Below are positions 43,380-52,141 of a stretch of 64,000 bases of DNA, one piece after another. Below the pieces are notes generated by a model that saw only the letters and a program-made list of their open reading frames with translations, was not told the DNA's origin and did not search any database. The stretch covers positions 1-64,000 of the forward strand of contig JBALXQ010000002.1 in the NCBI GenBank assembly GCA_036960565.1, written 5' to 3'. The stretch's first letter is position 1, and the number at the start of each line of letters is the position of its first letter. Position numbers and translations under genes: made by a program. This DNA comes from Bermanella sp036960565. GTDB taxonomy: Bacteria > Pseudomonadota > Gammaproteobacteria > Pseudomonadales > Oceanobacteraceae.

Positions 43380-44597
43380 ATGTCCAAAATCGACAAGATT
43401 GTATTGGCTTATTCCGGTGGTTTGGATACCTCTGTAATTGCCAAATGGTTACAAGAAGAATACCAGGCTGAAGTGGTGACCTTTACGGCTGACTTGGGTC
43501 AGGGTGAAGAAGTTGAGCCAGCTCGTGCCAAAGCTGAAGCCATGGGCATTAAAGAAATTTACATTGATGATTTACGTGAAGAATTTGCCCGTGACTTCGT
43601 ATTCCCAATGTTTCGTGCTAATGCACTATATGAAGGCGAGTACTACCTAGGTACCTCTATCGCACGTCCGTTAATTTCTAAGCGTTTAATTGAAATTGCC
43701 AACGAAACCAAAGCCGATGCCATTTCACACGGTGCTACCGGTAAAGGTAACGACCAGGTACGTTTTGAGCTAGGTGCTTACGCGCTTAAGCCGGGTGTGC
43801 AAGTGGTTGCGCCATGGCGTGAATGGGACTTGAACAGCCGTGAAAAATTGATGGCTTACTGTGATGACCACGGTATTCAAGTTGAGAAGAAAAAAGGTAA
43901 GAAGTCTCCTTATTCAATGGATGCAAACTTGTTACACATTTCTTACGAAGGTGACATTCTGGAAAACCCTTGGAATGAGCCAGAAGAAGATATGTGGATG
44001 TGGACGGTTTCTCCTGAGAAAGCCCCTGATGAACCTACTTACATCACTATTGGCTACAAAAAAGGTGACCCAGTTTCTATCGATGGCAAAGACATGTCTG
44101 CTGCCACTATCATGGAATACCTAAACAAGGTTGCCGGTGCTAATGGTATTGGTCGTACTGATATTGTTGAAAACCGTTACGTGGGCATGAAAGCTCGTGG
44201 TTGTTACGAGACCCCAGCTGGCTTTGTTATGATGAAAGCGCACCGAGCGATTGAATCTATCACGCTTGACCGCGACGCGGCTCACCTGAAAGATGACATG
44301 ATGCCTAAGTACGCCGAGCTAATTTACAACGGTTACTGGTGGAGCCCTGAGCGTAAAATGCTACAAGCGGCTATCGATGATACTCAAGAATACGTAAACG
44401 GTGACGTTAAGCTTAAGCTTTATAAGGGTAATGTAACGGTTGTAGGTCGTCGTTCTCCTGATACATTGTTTGATGAGAACATTGCCACATTTGAAGATGA
44501 TGCGGGCGCGTATGATCAGAAAGATGCAGCAGGCTTCATTAAATTGAATGCATTACGCTTGCGTACAGCTGCTAAGAAAGGTCGTTCAATGCTTTAA
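43380..44597 (+). CDS. argG: argininosuccinate synthase
   Basis: A 405-residue cytoplasmic enzyme joining citrulline and aspartate with ATP in arginine synthesis. The ATP pyrophosphatase loop AYSGGLDTS is at residues 10-18; the family blocks GATGKGNDQVRFE, REWDLNSREKL and KGKKSPYSMD follow. The start ATG has AGGAG six bases upstream. It has a complete terminator 24 bp downstream and is a single-gene unit. TAGAAT at 43305-43310 is a possible -10; no arginine-box palindrome was recognised. Confidence 0.97.
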   Translation: MSKIDKIVLAYSGGLDTSVIAKWLQEEYQAEVVTFTADLGQGEEVEPARAKAEAMGIKEIYIDDLREEFARDFVFPMFRANALYEGEYYLGTSIARPLISKRLIEIANETKADAISHGATGKGNDQVRFELGAYALKPGVQVVAPWREWDLNSREKLMAYCDDHGIQVEKKKGKKSPYSMDANLLHISYEGDILENPWNEPEEDMWMWTVSPEKAPDEPTYITIGYKKGDPVSIDGKDMSAATIMEYLNKVAGANGIGRTDIVENRYVGMKARGCYETPAGFVMMKAHRAIESITLDRDAAHLKDDMMPKYAELIYNGYWWSPERKMLQAAIDDTQEYVNGDVKLKLYKGNVTVVGRRSPDTLFDENIATFEDDAGAYDQKDAAGFIKLNALRLRTAAKKGRSML

Positions 44598-44620
44598 GCG
44601 TTGATTTTCCTTTTAATATA

Positions 44621-44646
44621 AAAAAACCGCTTTTAAGCGGTTTTTT
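44621..44646. terminator. bidirectional terminator after argG
   Basis: AAAAAACCGCTT (44621-44632), a two-base loop and AAGCGGTTTTTT (44635-44646) form a 12-bp stem with T-rich ends on both strands. It serves argG and the convergent YHYH gene. Confidence 0.9.
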
Positions 44647-44662
44647 TATGTCTAGTGATTAA

Positions 44663-45718
44663 CTAATGGCTGTGTCCATGCATCATGACTTCAAGTTCTT
44701 GGGCATTTCGAGCGCTAAATGAGCTTTGTACGGTGCCCTTGTAGCAATTGATCATCCATGGGAATGTGCTGGTAGCAAAATAGCCATACTGCCCATCTAC
44801 TGTCATACCGTTACATTCATCTAAATCCCCTGAGCTGGCGGTGTATTCATAATCACCACGAAATTGCCCATCGTAATTGTCACTTGCGACATCCCCTGTG
44901 CCGCCTGCGGGCGTGGTGTAACTACTGACCGCTTGTCGTACCCCAGATTTTAAGGCGTAGCTTGAGGTCACTTGGCGCACTCCATCATTACCATCATCTA
45001 TGCAGCTGCCAAAGACCGGAAAACCATCGGCGGCAAAGCCAATAACAGGGGAAGTCGTGGTGGCAGTGGTGCAGTCTTGGGCAAACAAGGCCACTGGGTT
45101 GCCATGATAGTGATAAGTACCATCGGGTTGTACGTGGGCATTATGAATGTCGGTACCAAAGCCATTTAGGCTAGACATGGGGTCGTAGCGCCAAGGGTTG
45201 TCTATTTGATCGCCGCCACAGCCAATTTTTTCCTGTCCAAGTGGTTCGTCCCCTACGTCATAGCAAGCAGCTGGCAAAATATCTAAAACCACCCCGTTCA
45301 ATAAAATGGCGTTGGTGGTACCAAGCGCTAACTCAGTGGTGCTAGCTGCAGCGGTAGGGCTAGTGGGCATAGTATAGCTTTTTGCTACTTCAGCGACATT
45401 GGTGGCAAAGTCGGCAGTGGCATCATTAAAATTATGGTTTGGAATATCGTTAGATGCCAAGGTGCAGGTGCTGCCTGAGACGCTAATGGTGAAGTCGCCC
45501 ATGAAGCTCACGCTGTTTTGCACATCGGTGACACTGGATTCATAAGAGCCGACATAATCTGAACAGCTACCGTCTCGTGCTGTGAGATTAACATCGGTAA
45601 TGTCGGTGGCATCGCCAGATGCTGTGGTGGTGGTGGTGCTTGAGCTGCCGCCGCAAGCCCCTAGCAGAAGGCTGCTTATGATCATGAAAGGTGGGAGTAG
45701 GTGTTTTGAGCTTGGCAT
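44663..45718 (-). CDS. YHYH-domain lipoprotein
   Basis: A 351-residue lipoprotein: lipobox LLLGAC with lipidated Cys22, then a serine/threonine-rich linker (GGSSSTTTTTASGD). The YHYH motif is at residues 202-205 in TYHYHGNP, followed by IGFAADGFPVFG, matching the YHYH domain (PF14240-type) of unknown function in marine and aquatic bacteria. The C terminus ends in MMHGHSH, a histidine-rich tail that could bind metal. At least six further cysteines follow Cys22. It is convergent with argG; no partner gene. Confidence 0.85.
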   Translation of the reverse strand: MPSSKHLLPPFMIISSLLLGACGGSSSTTTTTASGDATDITDVNLTARDGSCSDYVGSYESSVTDVQNSVSFMGDFTISVSGSTCTLASNDIPNHNFNDATADFATNVAEVAKSYTMPTSPTAAASTTELALGTTNAILLNGVVLDILPAACYDVGDEPLGQEKIGCGGDQIDNPWRYDPMSSLNGFGTDIHNAHVQPDGTYHYHGNPVALFAQDCTTATTTSPVIGFAADGFPVFGSCIDDGNDGVRQVTSSYALKSGVRQAVSSYTTPAGGTGDVASDNYDGQFRGDYEYTASSGDLDECNGMTVDGQYGYFATSTFPWMINCYKGTVQSSFSARNAQELEVMMHGHSH

Positions 45719-45811
45719 GATGCGTCCTGTGTTATCACTAAAATAAGTACATTTTTAGTGTAGCCAATAACTTAGAAAGGGCTGTACCAGGAAGAAAGAG
45801 TTAAAAATAGC

Positions 45812-46165
45812 TTAGTTGTCGCGGCTATTATCTTGAGAGCTACCAATGCGATAGCCATCTATAATCGCCACAACCCATAACATGCCAATGCCAAACGTTA
45901 TGGCAGTGATGATTTCAGGGTTGATGGCCCCCTGTGTTTTGAGGATCTCATCACGAATGATATTTGGATCTAGTGATAGTGATCCAGCCGCCACTTTTTG
46001 AGCGATGATTTGTGCCTTGTATACGGAATCGTAAATGATGGCACTTAAGCCTGTGAGTGTTAGCAATATAAAGCTTAGGGCTTGCTTGGTTTTATTAACG
46101 GTAAAATAGCCCGCTCCGGGAAAGACTAAGGCAGATAATAGGGCGGCTTTGGTGGCGCGTTTCAT
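45812..46165 (-). CDS. small membrane protein, uncharacterised
   Basis: A 117-residue protein with a hydrophobic N-terminal segment ALLSALVFPGAGYFTVNK, a second (ALSFILLTLTGLSAIIYD) and a third near the C terminus (ITFGIGMLWVVAIIDGYRIG). The proline-glycine hairpin FPGAGYF is shared by several small membrane families of unknown function, such as DUF5683-like proteins. It lies 47 bp downstream of the epimerase gene on the same strand, with a GC-rich hairpin between them. Function unknown. Confidence 0.65.
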   Translation of the reverse strand: MKRATKAALLSALVFPGAGYFTVNKTKQALSFILLTLTGLSAIIYDSVYKAQIIAQKVAAGSLSLDPNIIRDEILKTQGAINPEIITAITFGIGMLWVVAIIDGYRIGSSQDNSRDN

Positions 46166-46185
46166 TTTAAATTCCTTGAATTAAG

Positions 46186-46205
46186 CTGCCGCCATCTGGC
46201 GGCAG
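46186..46205. other. GC-rich hairpin between epimerase and small membrane gene
   Basis: CTGCCGCCA and TGGCGGCAG pair over nine bases with a two-base loop. No T-run follows, so it could be a processing or attenuation structure more than a terminator. Confidence 0.5.
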
Positions 46206-46212
46206 AGAGCCA

Positions 46213-47187
46213 TTAACTTTTTATTAGATAATCTAGAGTGTCTTCAAGAGCTTCGTTAAAGGGTGTTGCTTGCCACCCTAATTGTTGCTGCGCCTTATGG
46301 CTGACTGGAATAGCTTGCCACTGTAAAAAGTGCAATTGGCCTTTAGGAATGAGCGGCGCTTTGTTAATTAAATTAGCCAAAGCCTCCCCTAATATTGAAA
46401 CTATTTTTGCTACAAGTAGCGGCATAACTGGTGGGGTTTTAAGATTGGGGTTTATCTTATGTAAAACGTTTTTTGTTAACTGTGGCAGTGAACTGTAAGA
46501 TTCACACAGGATAAAACGCTCACCCATGCCTGCTTGCTCTGCTGCCAGTACGTGTCCTTCGCCAACGTCAGGTCCATACACTAAAGGTAAACCACCGGGT
46601 AATAACATGGGAACTTGTTTGTTTTTAAGTTTTATAAAAAAATCATTCATGCCCGGTGAATCGGTGGGGCCTGGTCCGAATAATCCTGCAGGATGTAAAA
46701 ATATCGCGGGCAGACCTTTTTCTAATGCGGCCACCACTAATTGATCGGCTTGCTGTTTTGATCGTTCGTAAAGCGTGCCCTTTGGGTTAGGGTCAATGAT
46801 GCTTTCGTCATACTCTTTACCGCTAAGGCCTTCAAAAACATCGATGGTGCTGGTGTGAATGAATCGCTCTATTTTTGCATCCAGCGCAGCCTCGATCATA
46901 TTGGCCGTGCCCTGAACATTCACTTCCTGAAAAGTGTCATCGTTTTTCATCCATTGTTCGGGGAACCCCGCTGCATGAAAAACCCATTGGCAGTCTTGCA
47001 TGGCTTTGGATAAAGATTGAGGCTGGCAAATGTCACCTTGTACTAGAGTGCATTCTTTTGGTAAAAGTCGTTTCCCCTTTTCCTCATTTCGTACCAAGGC
47101 TTTAACTTTATAGTTTCGCTTTAAAAGGCTTTTAATAATATTAAAGCCCACCAAGCCGGTGCCACCGGTGACCAAAACCGTTTTCAT
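46213..47187 (-). CDS. NAD-dependent epimerase/dehydratase (extended SDR)
   Basis: A 324-residue extended SDR: cofactor loop TGGTGLVGFN (residues 7-16), QGDICQPQSL, FHAAGF, catalytic-type serine in HTSTIDVFEG and YERSKQQAD. It resembles dihydroflavonol reductase and 3-beta-hydroxysteroid dehydrogenase-like proteins, but HPAGLFGPG and the C-terminal part are generic. Substrate unknown. It is upstream of a small membrane protein on the same strand and 115 bp downstream of nadB. Confidence 0.85.
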   Translation of the reverse strand: MKTVLVTGGTGLVGFNIIKSLLKRNYKVKALVRNEEKGKRLLPKECTLVQGDICQPQSLSKAMQDCQWVFHAAGFPEQWMKNDDTFQEVNVQGTANMIEAALDAKIERFIHTSTIDVFEGLSGKEYDESIIDPNPKGTLYERSKQQADQLVVAALEKGLPAIFLHPAGLFGPGPTDSPGMNDFFIKLKNKQVPMLLPGGLPLVYGPDVGEGHVLAAEQAGMGERFILCESYSSLPQLTKNVLHKINPNLKTPPVMPLLVAKIVSILGEALANLINKAPLIPKGQLHFLQWQAIPVSHKAQQQLGWQATPFNEALEDTLDYLIKS

Positions 47188-47301
47188 TTTTATTTTACTC
47201 GGTTAAAAGAGGTGGCTTGATAGTAGGGGAGGAATTTTAGTTTGTATAGGTGAGCATTTCTCAATTTTCACATTAAGAATTGCTCATTTTTTTAAAAGAG
47301 G

Positions 47302-48882
47302 TTAGGGGGTTAAAACAGTATCGTAGGCCACCGGTAATAAATCAGGATGGCTCAATGAGTAGTGCAAGCCGCGACTTTCTTTTCTTAATATGGCGCAGCG
47401 AATAATAAGCTCAGCCACTTCCACTAAATTACGCAGCTCCAGTAAATCGCTGCCCACTTTATGGTCGCGGTAAAACTCATTAATTTCCTGACGCAGTAAT
47501 GTCACTCGATGCTGAGCACGCACTAGGCGTTTGTCGGTGCGAACAATGCCTACGTAATCCCACATGAAGCGGCGTAACTCATCCCAGTTGTGACTGATCA
47601 CTACATCCTCGTCACTGTCGGTAACCTTACTTTCATCCCAGTCAGGGGCGAATGGCACGTCTTGTTTTTCTTTAATAACGCCCATTATATGTTTGGCGGC
47701 ACTTTGTCCGTAAACAATGCATTCCAGTAATGAGTTGCTGGCTAAGCGATTGGCACCGTGTAAACCGGTATGAGCGCTTTCTCCAACCGAGTATAAATTG
47801 GGTACATCGGTACGCCCGGCTTCGTCGGTGACAATGCCGCCACAAGTATAATGAGCAGCGGGCACTACAGGTATGGGTTGCTTGGCCATGTCTATGCCGT
47901 AATTCAGGCAACGTTCATAAATTGTGGGGAAGTGTTCAACAATAAATTCTTTGCTTTTGTGGCTAATGTCTAAATAGAGGCAGTCGGCACCGAGGCGCTT
48001 CATCTCATGGTCAATGGCGCGGGCCACGATGTCACGAGGGGCTAGTTCGCCGCGTTCATCAAATTTATGCATGAAGCGTTCGCCGTTAGGCAGCAATAGA
48101 TAACCACCTTCTCCGCGCACGGCTTCGGTAATTAGAAAACTCTTGGCCTGTGGATGGTAGAGGCAAGTAGGATGGAATTGGTTGAATTCCATATTGGCTA
48201 CACGACAACCCGCGCGCCATGCCATGGCAATGCCGTCTCCGGATGTGCCATCTGGATTACTGGTATAAAGGTAGGCTTTACTGGCGCCGCCCGATGCAAT
48301 GACCACAGTACGAGCGCGAAAGGTTTCCACGTGTCCTGTTTCATCATTTAAAACATAGGCACCCACAACGCCCTTGCCCGGCATTTTGAATTTTTCACAG
48401 GTAATTAGGTCCAGCGCCATGCGTTGTTCAAACAGTGAAATATTCGGGTGATTAACGGCTTGGCTAATTAATGCCTGACTCACTGCCACGCCTGTGGCAT
48501 CGGCTGCGTGAATGATACGTCTGTGGCTGTGACCGCCTTCTTTGGTGAGGTGATACTCATTATTGTTGTCTTTACTGAATTGAACTTGCTGGTCAATGAG
48601 CCACTTTATGGCCGCTTCGCTATTTTCAACGGTATGCTTAACTGCGTTGAAATTACACAGACCAGCCCCTGCGTTTAGGGTGTCATCGATATGAGCTTGT
48701 ACGCTGTCATTGCTGTCCAAAACGGCTGCAATGCCACCCTGGGCCCAGCGGGTACTGCCGCTATCTAGGGTGTCTTTGCTTAAAATGGCAACTTTGGCAT
48801 GATCTGCCACGTTCAGAGCCACAGCCAAACCCGCTGCACCACTGCCGATGACTAAAACATCAAAAACCTGTCGCTGATCCAT
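47302..48882 (-). CDS. nadB: L-aspartate oxidase
   Basis: A 526-residue flavoprotein that oxidises aspartate to iminoaspartate in NAD synthesis. FAD dinucleotide fold VIGSGAAGLAVAL at residues 11-23, SRWAQGGIAAVLD, the HRRIIHAADATG block, the active-site segment EFNQFHPTCLYHP and HGANRLASNSLLE are all present. The C-terminal helical domain is complete. It is divergent from rpoE, the arrangement in E. coli and Pseudomonas. Length is normal. Confidence 0.96.
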   Translation of the reverse strand: MDQRQVFDVLVIGSGAAGLAVALNVADHAKVAILSKDTLDSGSTRWAQGGIAAVLDSNDSVQAHIDDTLNAGAGLCNFNAVKHTVENSEAAIKWLIDQQVQFSKDNNNEYHLTKEGGHSHRRIIHAADATGVAVSQALISQAVNHPNISLFEQRMALDLITCEKFKMPGKGVVGAYVLNDETGHVETFRARTVVIASGGASKAYLYTSNPDGTSGDGIAMAWRAGCRVANMEFNQFHPTCLYHPQAKSFLITEAVRGEGGYLLLPNGERFMHKFDERGELAPRDIVARAIDHEMKRLGADCLYLDISHKSKEFIVEHFPTIYERCLNYGIDMAKQPIPVVPAAHYTCGGIVTDEAGRTDVPNLYSVGESAHTGLHGANRLASNSLLECIVYGQSAAKHIMGVIKEKQDVPFAPDWDESKVTDSDEDVVISHNWDELRRFMWDYVGIVRTDKRLVRAQHRVTLLRQEINEFYRDHKVGSDLLELRNLVEVAELIIRCAILRKESRGLHYSLSHPDLLPVAYDTVLTP

Positions 48883-49050
48883 ATTCTGCCCTGCCTCTTT
48901 ACGAGCCTAACGTTTATTAGCTAGCTATATTCAGATTTACAAAGGCCGTCACTATACTGGCAACCATAGTAATAAAGAAGCATATGGGGCACCACATACC
49001 TAAAGAAACCGCGTAAAATGCACTTTTATAAATTAATTTGTCATGTGAAT

Positions 49051-49077
49051 GAACTTTTCACTTAAGCTTGCTTCTAA
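49051..49077 (+). promoter_or_regulatory. sigma-E promoter upstream of rpoE
   Basis: GAACTT (49051-49056), exactly 16 bases, then TCTAA (49073-49077) matches the sigma-E consensus GAACTT-N16-TCTGA at all but one base. It lies about 94 bp before the rpoE start codon, so rpoE is very likely autoregulated, as in E. coli and for algU in Pseudomonas. Confidence 0.8.
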
Positions 49078-49170
49078 TTTACTCAATACAGCAGCATGAC
49101 AAAAAATGAGCCTCACTATTATAATTAACGAGGACGGTCATAAACTGCATTGGAACTACATGGGGAAGTA

Positions 49171-49767
49171 ATGTCGCAACAGGATACAGACCAGCAACTG
49201 GTACAGAGGGTTCAAAAAGGGGATAAGCGTGCTTTTGACCTTTTGGTGCTGAAGTATCAGCACAAAGTGATGTCGCTGGTTTCACGCTATATTCGTGATC
49301 ACAGTGAAGTTCAAGATATCGCCCAAGAAGCATTTATCAAAGCCTATCGTGCCTTGCCGAATTTTCGTGGTGACAGTCAATTTTATACTTGGCTGTATCG
49401 AATTGCCGTGAATACAGCCAAAAACTATCTGGTAACTCAGGGCCGTCGTCCGCCGGCGCAAGATATGGCAGTGAATGATGCAGAGAATATTGGCCCAGCA
49501 GGCTATTTATCGGACATCGCGACACCAGATACTCTGTTGGCTCGAGATGAGCTTAAGACCGTAGTATTTGATGCCATTGAAAAATTACCTGATGAATTGC
49601 GTACTGCCATTACTCTAAGGGAAATGGATGGTATGAGTTACGAAGATATCGGTGAAGTCATGCAATGTCCTATTGGCACGGTGAGATCGAGAATCTTTAG
49701 AGCAAGAGAGTCCATAGATAAAGCCATGGCACCGTTGCTAGACAGCGGCAATCATAAAACGGCTTAA
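49171..49767 (+). CDS. rpoE: RNA polymerase sigma factor RpoE (AlgU type)
   Basis: From the ATG at 49171, preceded by GGGGAAG, the protein has 198 residues; an ATG-initiated upstream extension to 49150 lacks homology. It is an ECF sigma factor with region 2 (DLLVLKYQHKVMSLVSRYI..VQDIAQEAFIKAYRALPNF), and region 4 with LREMDGMSYEDIGEVM and CPIGTVRSRIFRARE. It drives envelope-stress genes and is restrained by RseA. rseA, rseB, rseC and mucD follow in order, the algU-muc arrangement. Confidence 0.97.
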   Translation: MSQQDTDQQLVQRVQKGDKRAFDLLVLKYQHKVMSLVSRYIRDHSEVQDIAQEAFIKAYRALPNFRGDSQFYTWLYRIAVNTAKNYLVTQGRRPPAQDMAVNDAENIGPAGYLSDIATPDTLLARDELKTVVFDAIEKLPDELRTAITLREMDGMSYEDIGEVMQCPIGTVRSRIFRARESIDKAMAPLLDSGNHKTA

Positions 49768-49813
49768 GCTAACTCAATAAATAGAATGAACCAAAACAGC
49801 CTAAGGACTAACA

Positions 49814-49885
49814 ATGACAATAAGTGATGAACAAATTAACTTCTTGTGGGTCTTATATGGAAGTAACGAAGATAACGCAGCCTAA
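49814..49885 (+). CDS. possible 23-residue ORF between rpoE and rseA
   Basis: An ATG at 49814 has AAGGA six bases upstream and opens a 23-codon frame (MTISDEQINFLWVLYGSNED..) ending at 49885. The stop is followed after nine bases by the GAGG ribosome-binding site of rseA. It could be a small translated leader that couples rseA to rpoE, or chance. The neighbourhood has a repeated CAGCCTAAGG(A/G)CT element (49798 and 49878). No known homologue is claimed. Confidence 0.3.
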   Translation: MTISDEQINFLWVLYGSNEDNAA

Positions 49886-49900
49886 GGGCTCGAGGTGACT

Positions 49901-50515
49901 ATGAACGATAAAGAAAATGAAGCCTTATCGGCCTTAATGGATGGTGAACTAGATGAAATGGCGCTTCGTCGTACATTGAATCAGTTGGACGATGAGCCTG
50001 AATTAAAGCAAACCTGGTCTAGATATCATTTGCAGCGCGATACCATTAAGGGCGATATTTCTGCTTTTAGTACTTTAGATATCAGCGGAGCAATCAGTGC
50101 GGCCATTGATGATGAAGCTGCTCTGGAAGGCATAAAACAGCCCAGTGAAAGCAAGCCTTGGTGGAAAGCGGTAGCTGGATTATCAGTTGCAGCATCTGTT
50201 GCGCTAGCGGTGGTGATTGGCGCTCGATTTAATCCTTTGGTTGAAACACAGGGTGTGCAGCAGCTGGCCAGCAAAACTCAAGTTAAAGTGGTGACACCTG
50301 AAATTACTTTAGTGAAAGGTCCTAGCATGATTGCTCAAAGCAATAGCGAGCTAGAGGGCGTAGATGAAAAGGTTCTTCAGCAGGCTCAAGAGCGCCTAAA
50401 TAGCTATCTTAAACAGCATGCTCAAGACAGTGCATTGGGGCAAGGACGTACGGCTATGCCATTTGCGCGAGTGGTTAATTTCGAAACCACCTCTAAGCAA
50501 GTCAAGGGGAACTAA
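49901..50515 (+). CDS. rseA: anti-sigma-E factor RseA (MucA)
   Basis: From the ATG at 49901, with GAGG five bases upstream, it has 204 residues. The N-terminal cytoplasmic domain starts NDKENEALSALMDGELDEM, the typical sigma-binding helix; one membrane helix lies at about residues 88-108 (WWKAVAGLSVAASVALAVVIGARF region) and the rest is periplasmic. It holds RpoE at the membrane until cleaved by DegS/RseP-type proteases. The stop codon overlaps the rseB start by one base. Confidence 0.93.
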   Translation: MNDKENEALSALMDGELDEMALRRTLNQLDDEPELKQTWSRYHLQRDTIKGDISAFSTLDISGAISAAIDDEAALEGIKQPSESKPWWKAVAGLSVAASVALAVVIGARFNPLVETQGVQQLASKTQVKVVTPEITLVKGPSMIAQSNSELEGVDEKVLQQAQERLNSYLKQHAQDSALGQGRTAMPFARVVNFETTSKQVKGN

Positions 50516-51486
50516 TGTTACGCAGGTTTTTTGCGGTCACGGTAGTTCTGGTCTCATTGACCGGAATACAGGGTGTCCAGGCTGAAGAGAATAACCAGTC
50601 TTTGACCGCTCAAGGGTGGTATGAGCGCATGGTGGAAAAAGCTCCCATGGCTACGTATGAAGGTATTTTCATTCATCAAGCTGGCAATCAAATGCAAAGT
50701 GTGGAAATAGTTCACGGCGCACAAGAGGGTCAAATTTGGGAGCGGTTACTGCATTTGGATGGCCCCAGCCGGGAGATTATTCGCCGCGGTGAGGCTTTGT
50801 ATTGCATACACCCTGATAAATCAGTGGAGCAACTTCAGCAAAAAGGCAGTTCGCCATTTGGTAATAAGCCTCTGGGCAGTAGTCGCCAATTGAGTAAGGC
50901 CTATCAATTTCGCTTAATTGGCCAACAAAGAATTGCTGGGCGATTGGTGATGGGGATTCAACTTGTGCCGGTAGACGGCATGCGTCACGCCTATCAAATT
51001 TGGTTAGATCAGCAAAGCTATGTGCCGCTTCGTACCGAGTTGATGACCCTTAAAGGGAAGATCTTGGAACGTTACCAATTCAGTTATTTTAAGATGTCTG
51101 CGGCTCTGGATAAGCAAAAGTTTGAACCCAGAAGTAAGGGTGTTGAGCTGGATATGGCTAAAGTAGGTGAAGTATTAAAAGCCAGTAGTGAAGACGTATT
51201 AGAGTGGCGCCTAAACTGGATGCCAATTGGCTTCATAGATCAAGGTGCATCAGGTCATGCTCCTAAACTATCGGCCAGACGTATATATAGTGACGGCATT
51301 GTGATGTTTTCAGTTTATGTTGAAAATGTAGACAAAGTTCAGGATGAGGGGACAGTTCAAGCGGGCCCAACTGCGTTATCGGTGCAGCATAAACAATGGC
51401 AGGGGCAGACTCATCGCATTACTGTTGTGGGAGAGGTTCCGCCTAATACTGCCGCCCGTATTGCTCAGAGTGTTGAGCTTTTATAA
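50515..51486 (+). CDS. rseB: sigma-E regulatory protein RseB (MucB)
   Basis: A 323-residue periplasmic protein with a signal peptide ending near GVQA-EE. The MucB/RseB lipoprotein-like fold follows: YEGIFIHQAGNQMQSVEIVH, ERLLHLDGPSREIIRRG, and a C-terminal SmoC-like domain (PNTAARIAQSVELL). It shields RseA from protease and senses lipids or lipopolysaccharide. The start codon shares its A with the rseA stop. The complete operon order supports the assignment. Confidence 0.94.
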   Translation: MLRRFFAVTVVLVSLTGIQGVQAEENNQSLTAQGWYERMVEKAPMATYEGIFIHQAGNQMQSVEIVHGAQEGQIWERLLHLDGPSREIIRRGEALYCIHPDKSVEQLQQKGSSPFGNKPLGSSRQLSKAYQFRLIGQQRIAGRLVMGIQLVPVDGMRHAYQIWLDQQSYVPLRTELMTLKGKILERYQFSYFKMSAALDKQKFEPRSKGVELDMAKVGEVLKASSEDVLEWRLNWMPIGFIDQGASGHAPKLSARRIYSDGIVMFSVYVENVDKVQDEGTVQAGPTALSVQHKQWQGQTHRITVVGEVPPNTAARIAQSVELL

Positions 51487-51608
51487 TTAGGGGTAATTGA
51501 GATATCAGTGGGGTGATGTTTGCCCCATTAGCTGTGCACTTGTTGTACATCTGGCCTAAATATTGTAAAACCCTGCTTAATCACGCATGTCATAAATTTG
51601 GTTGAAAA

Positions 51609-52079
51609 ATGGTTGAAGAGACAGCTCAGGTCATAAAAGTAGAAGGTGACGTGGTATGGGTGCAGGCTATTCAAAAAACTGCTTGTGGGTCATGCCAGGT
51701 TCAGAAAGGCTGTGGGCATAGCCTACTGGCCAAAGTTGGGCAGAAAAAAATTGAACTGCCAGTGGCTTGTAATGATGTTTCGGTCAGCTCTGGAGATCAA
51801 GTGATTATTGGAGTGCCTGAGCAAGCTATATTGCGATCGTCGCTTCTAATGTATGGCTTGCCTTTAGGTGTCATGATGTTGGTGGCTATGGTGTGTAGCT
51901 TAATGGGCTTACCAGAGGGTGTCAGTGTTATTGCATCTTTTGTAGCCTTGTTGTTTGGGTTTGTACTGGTCAACATCAGAAGTAAGAAAATGAATTTTGC
52001 GCAATGGAAGCCGCGCTTACTGCGCAAGGTAAGCTTTGAGCAAAGCCTCATTCCATTATGTGACGTTTCTCGTGTATAA
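51609..52079 (+). CDS. rseC: RseC/MucC membrane protein
   Basis: A 156-residue inner-membrane protein with an N-terminal cytoplasmic cysteine cluster (TACGSCQVQKGCG), two membrane helices (~residues 77-95 and ~100-122) and a basic C-terminal tail. RseC is linked to sigma-E modulation, and in other bacteria to SoxR reduction, where the cysteines may carry an iron-sulfur site. It lies 122 bp after rseB in the conserved operon. Confidence 0.93.
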   Translation: MVEETAQVIKVEGDVVWVQAIQKTACGSCQVQKGCGHSLLAKVGQKKIELPVACNDVSVSSGDQVIIGVPEQAILRSSLLMYGLPLGVMMLVAMVCSLMGLPEGVSVIASFVALLFGFVLVNIRSKKMNFAQWKPRLLRKVSFEQSLIPLCDVSRV

Positions 52080-52141
52080 ATTTCTTTAGCGATTCACTCG
52101 CGACTACACTTTAAAATAATGCCTTGGAAAGGAGTCCTAAA

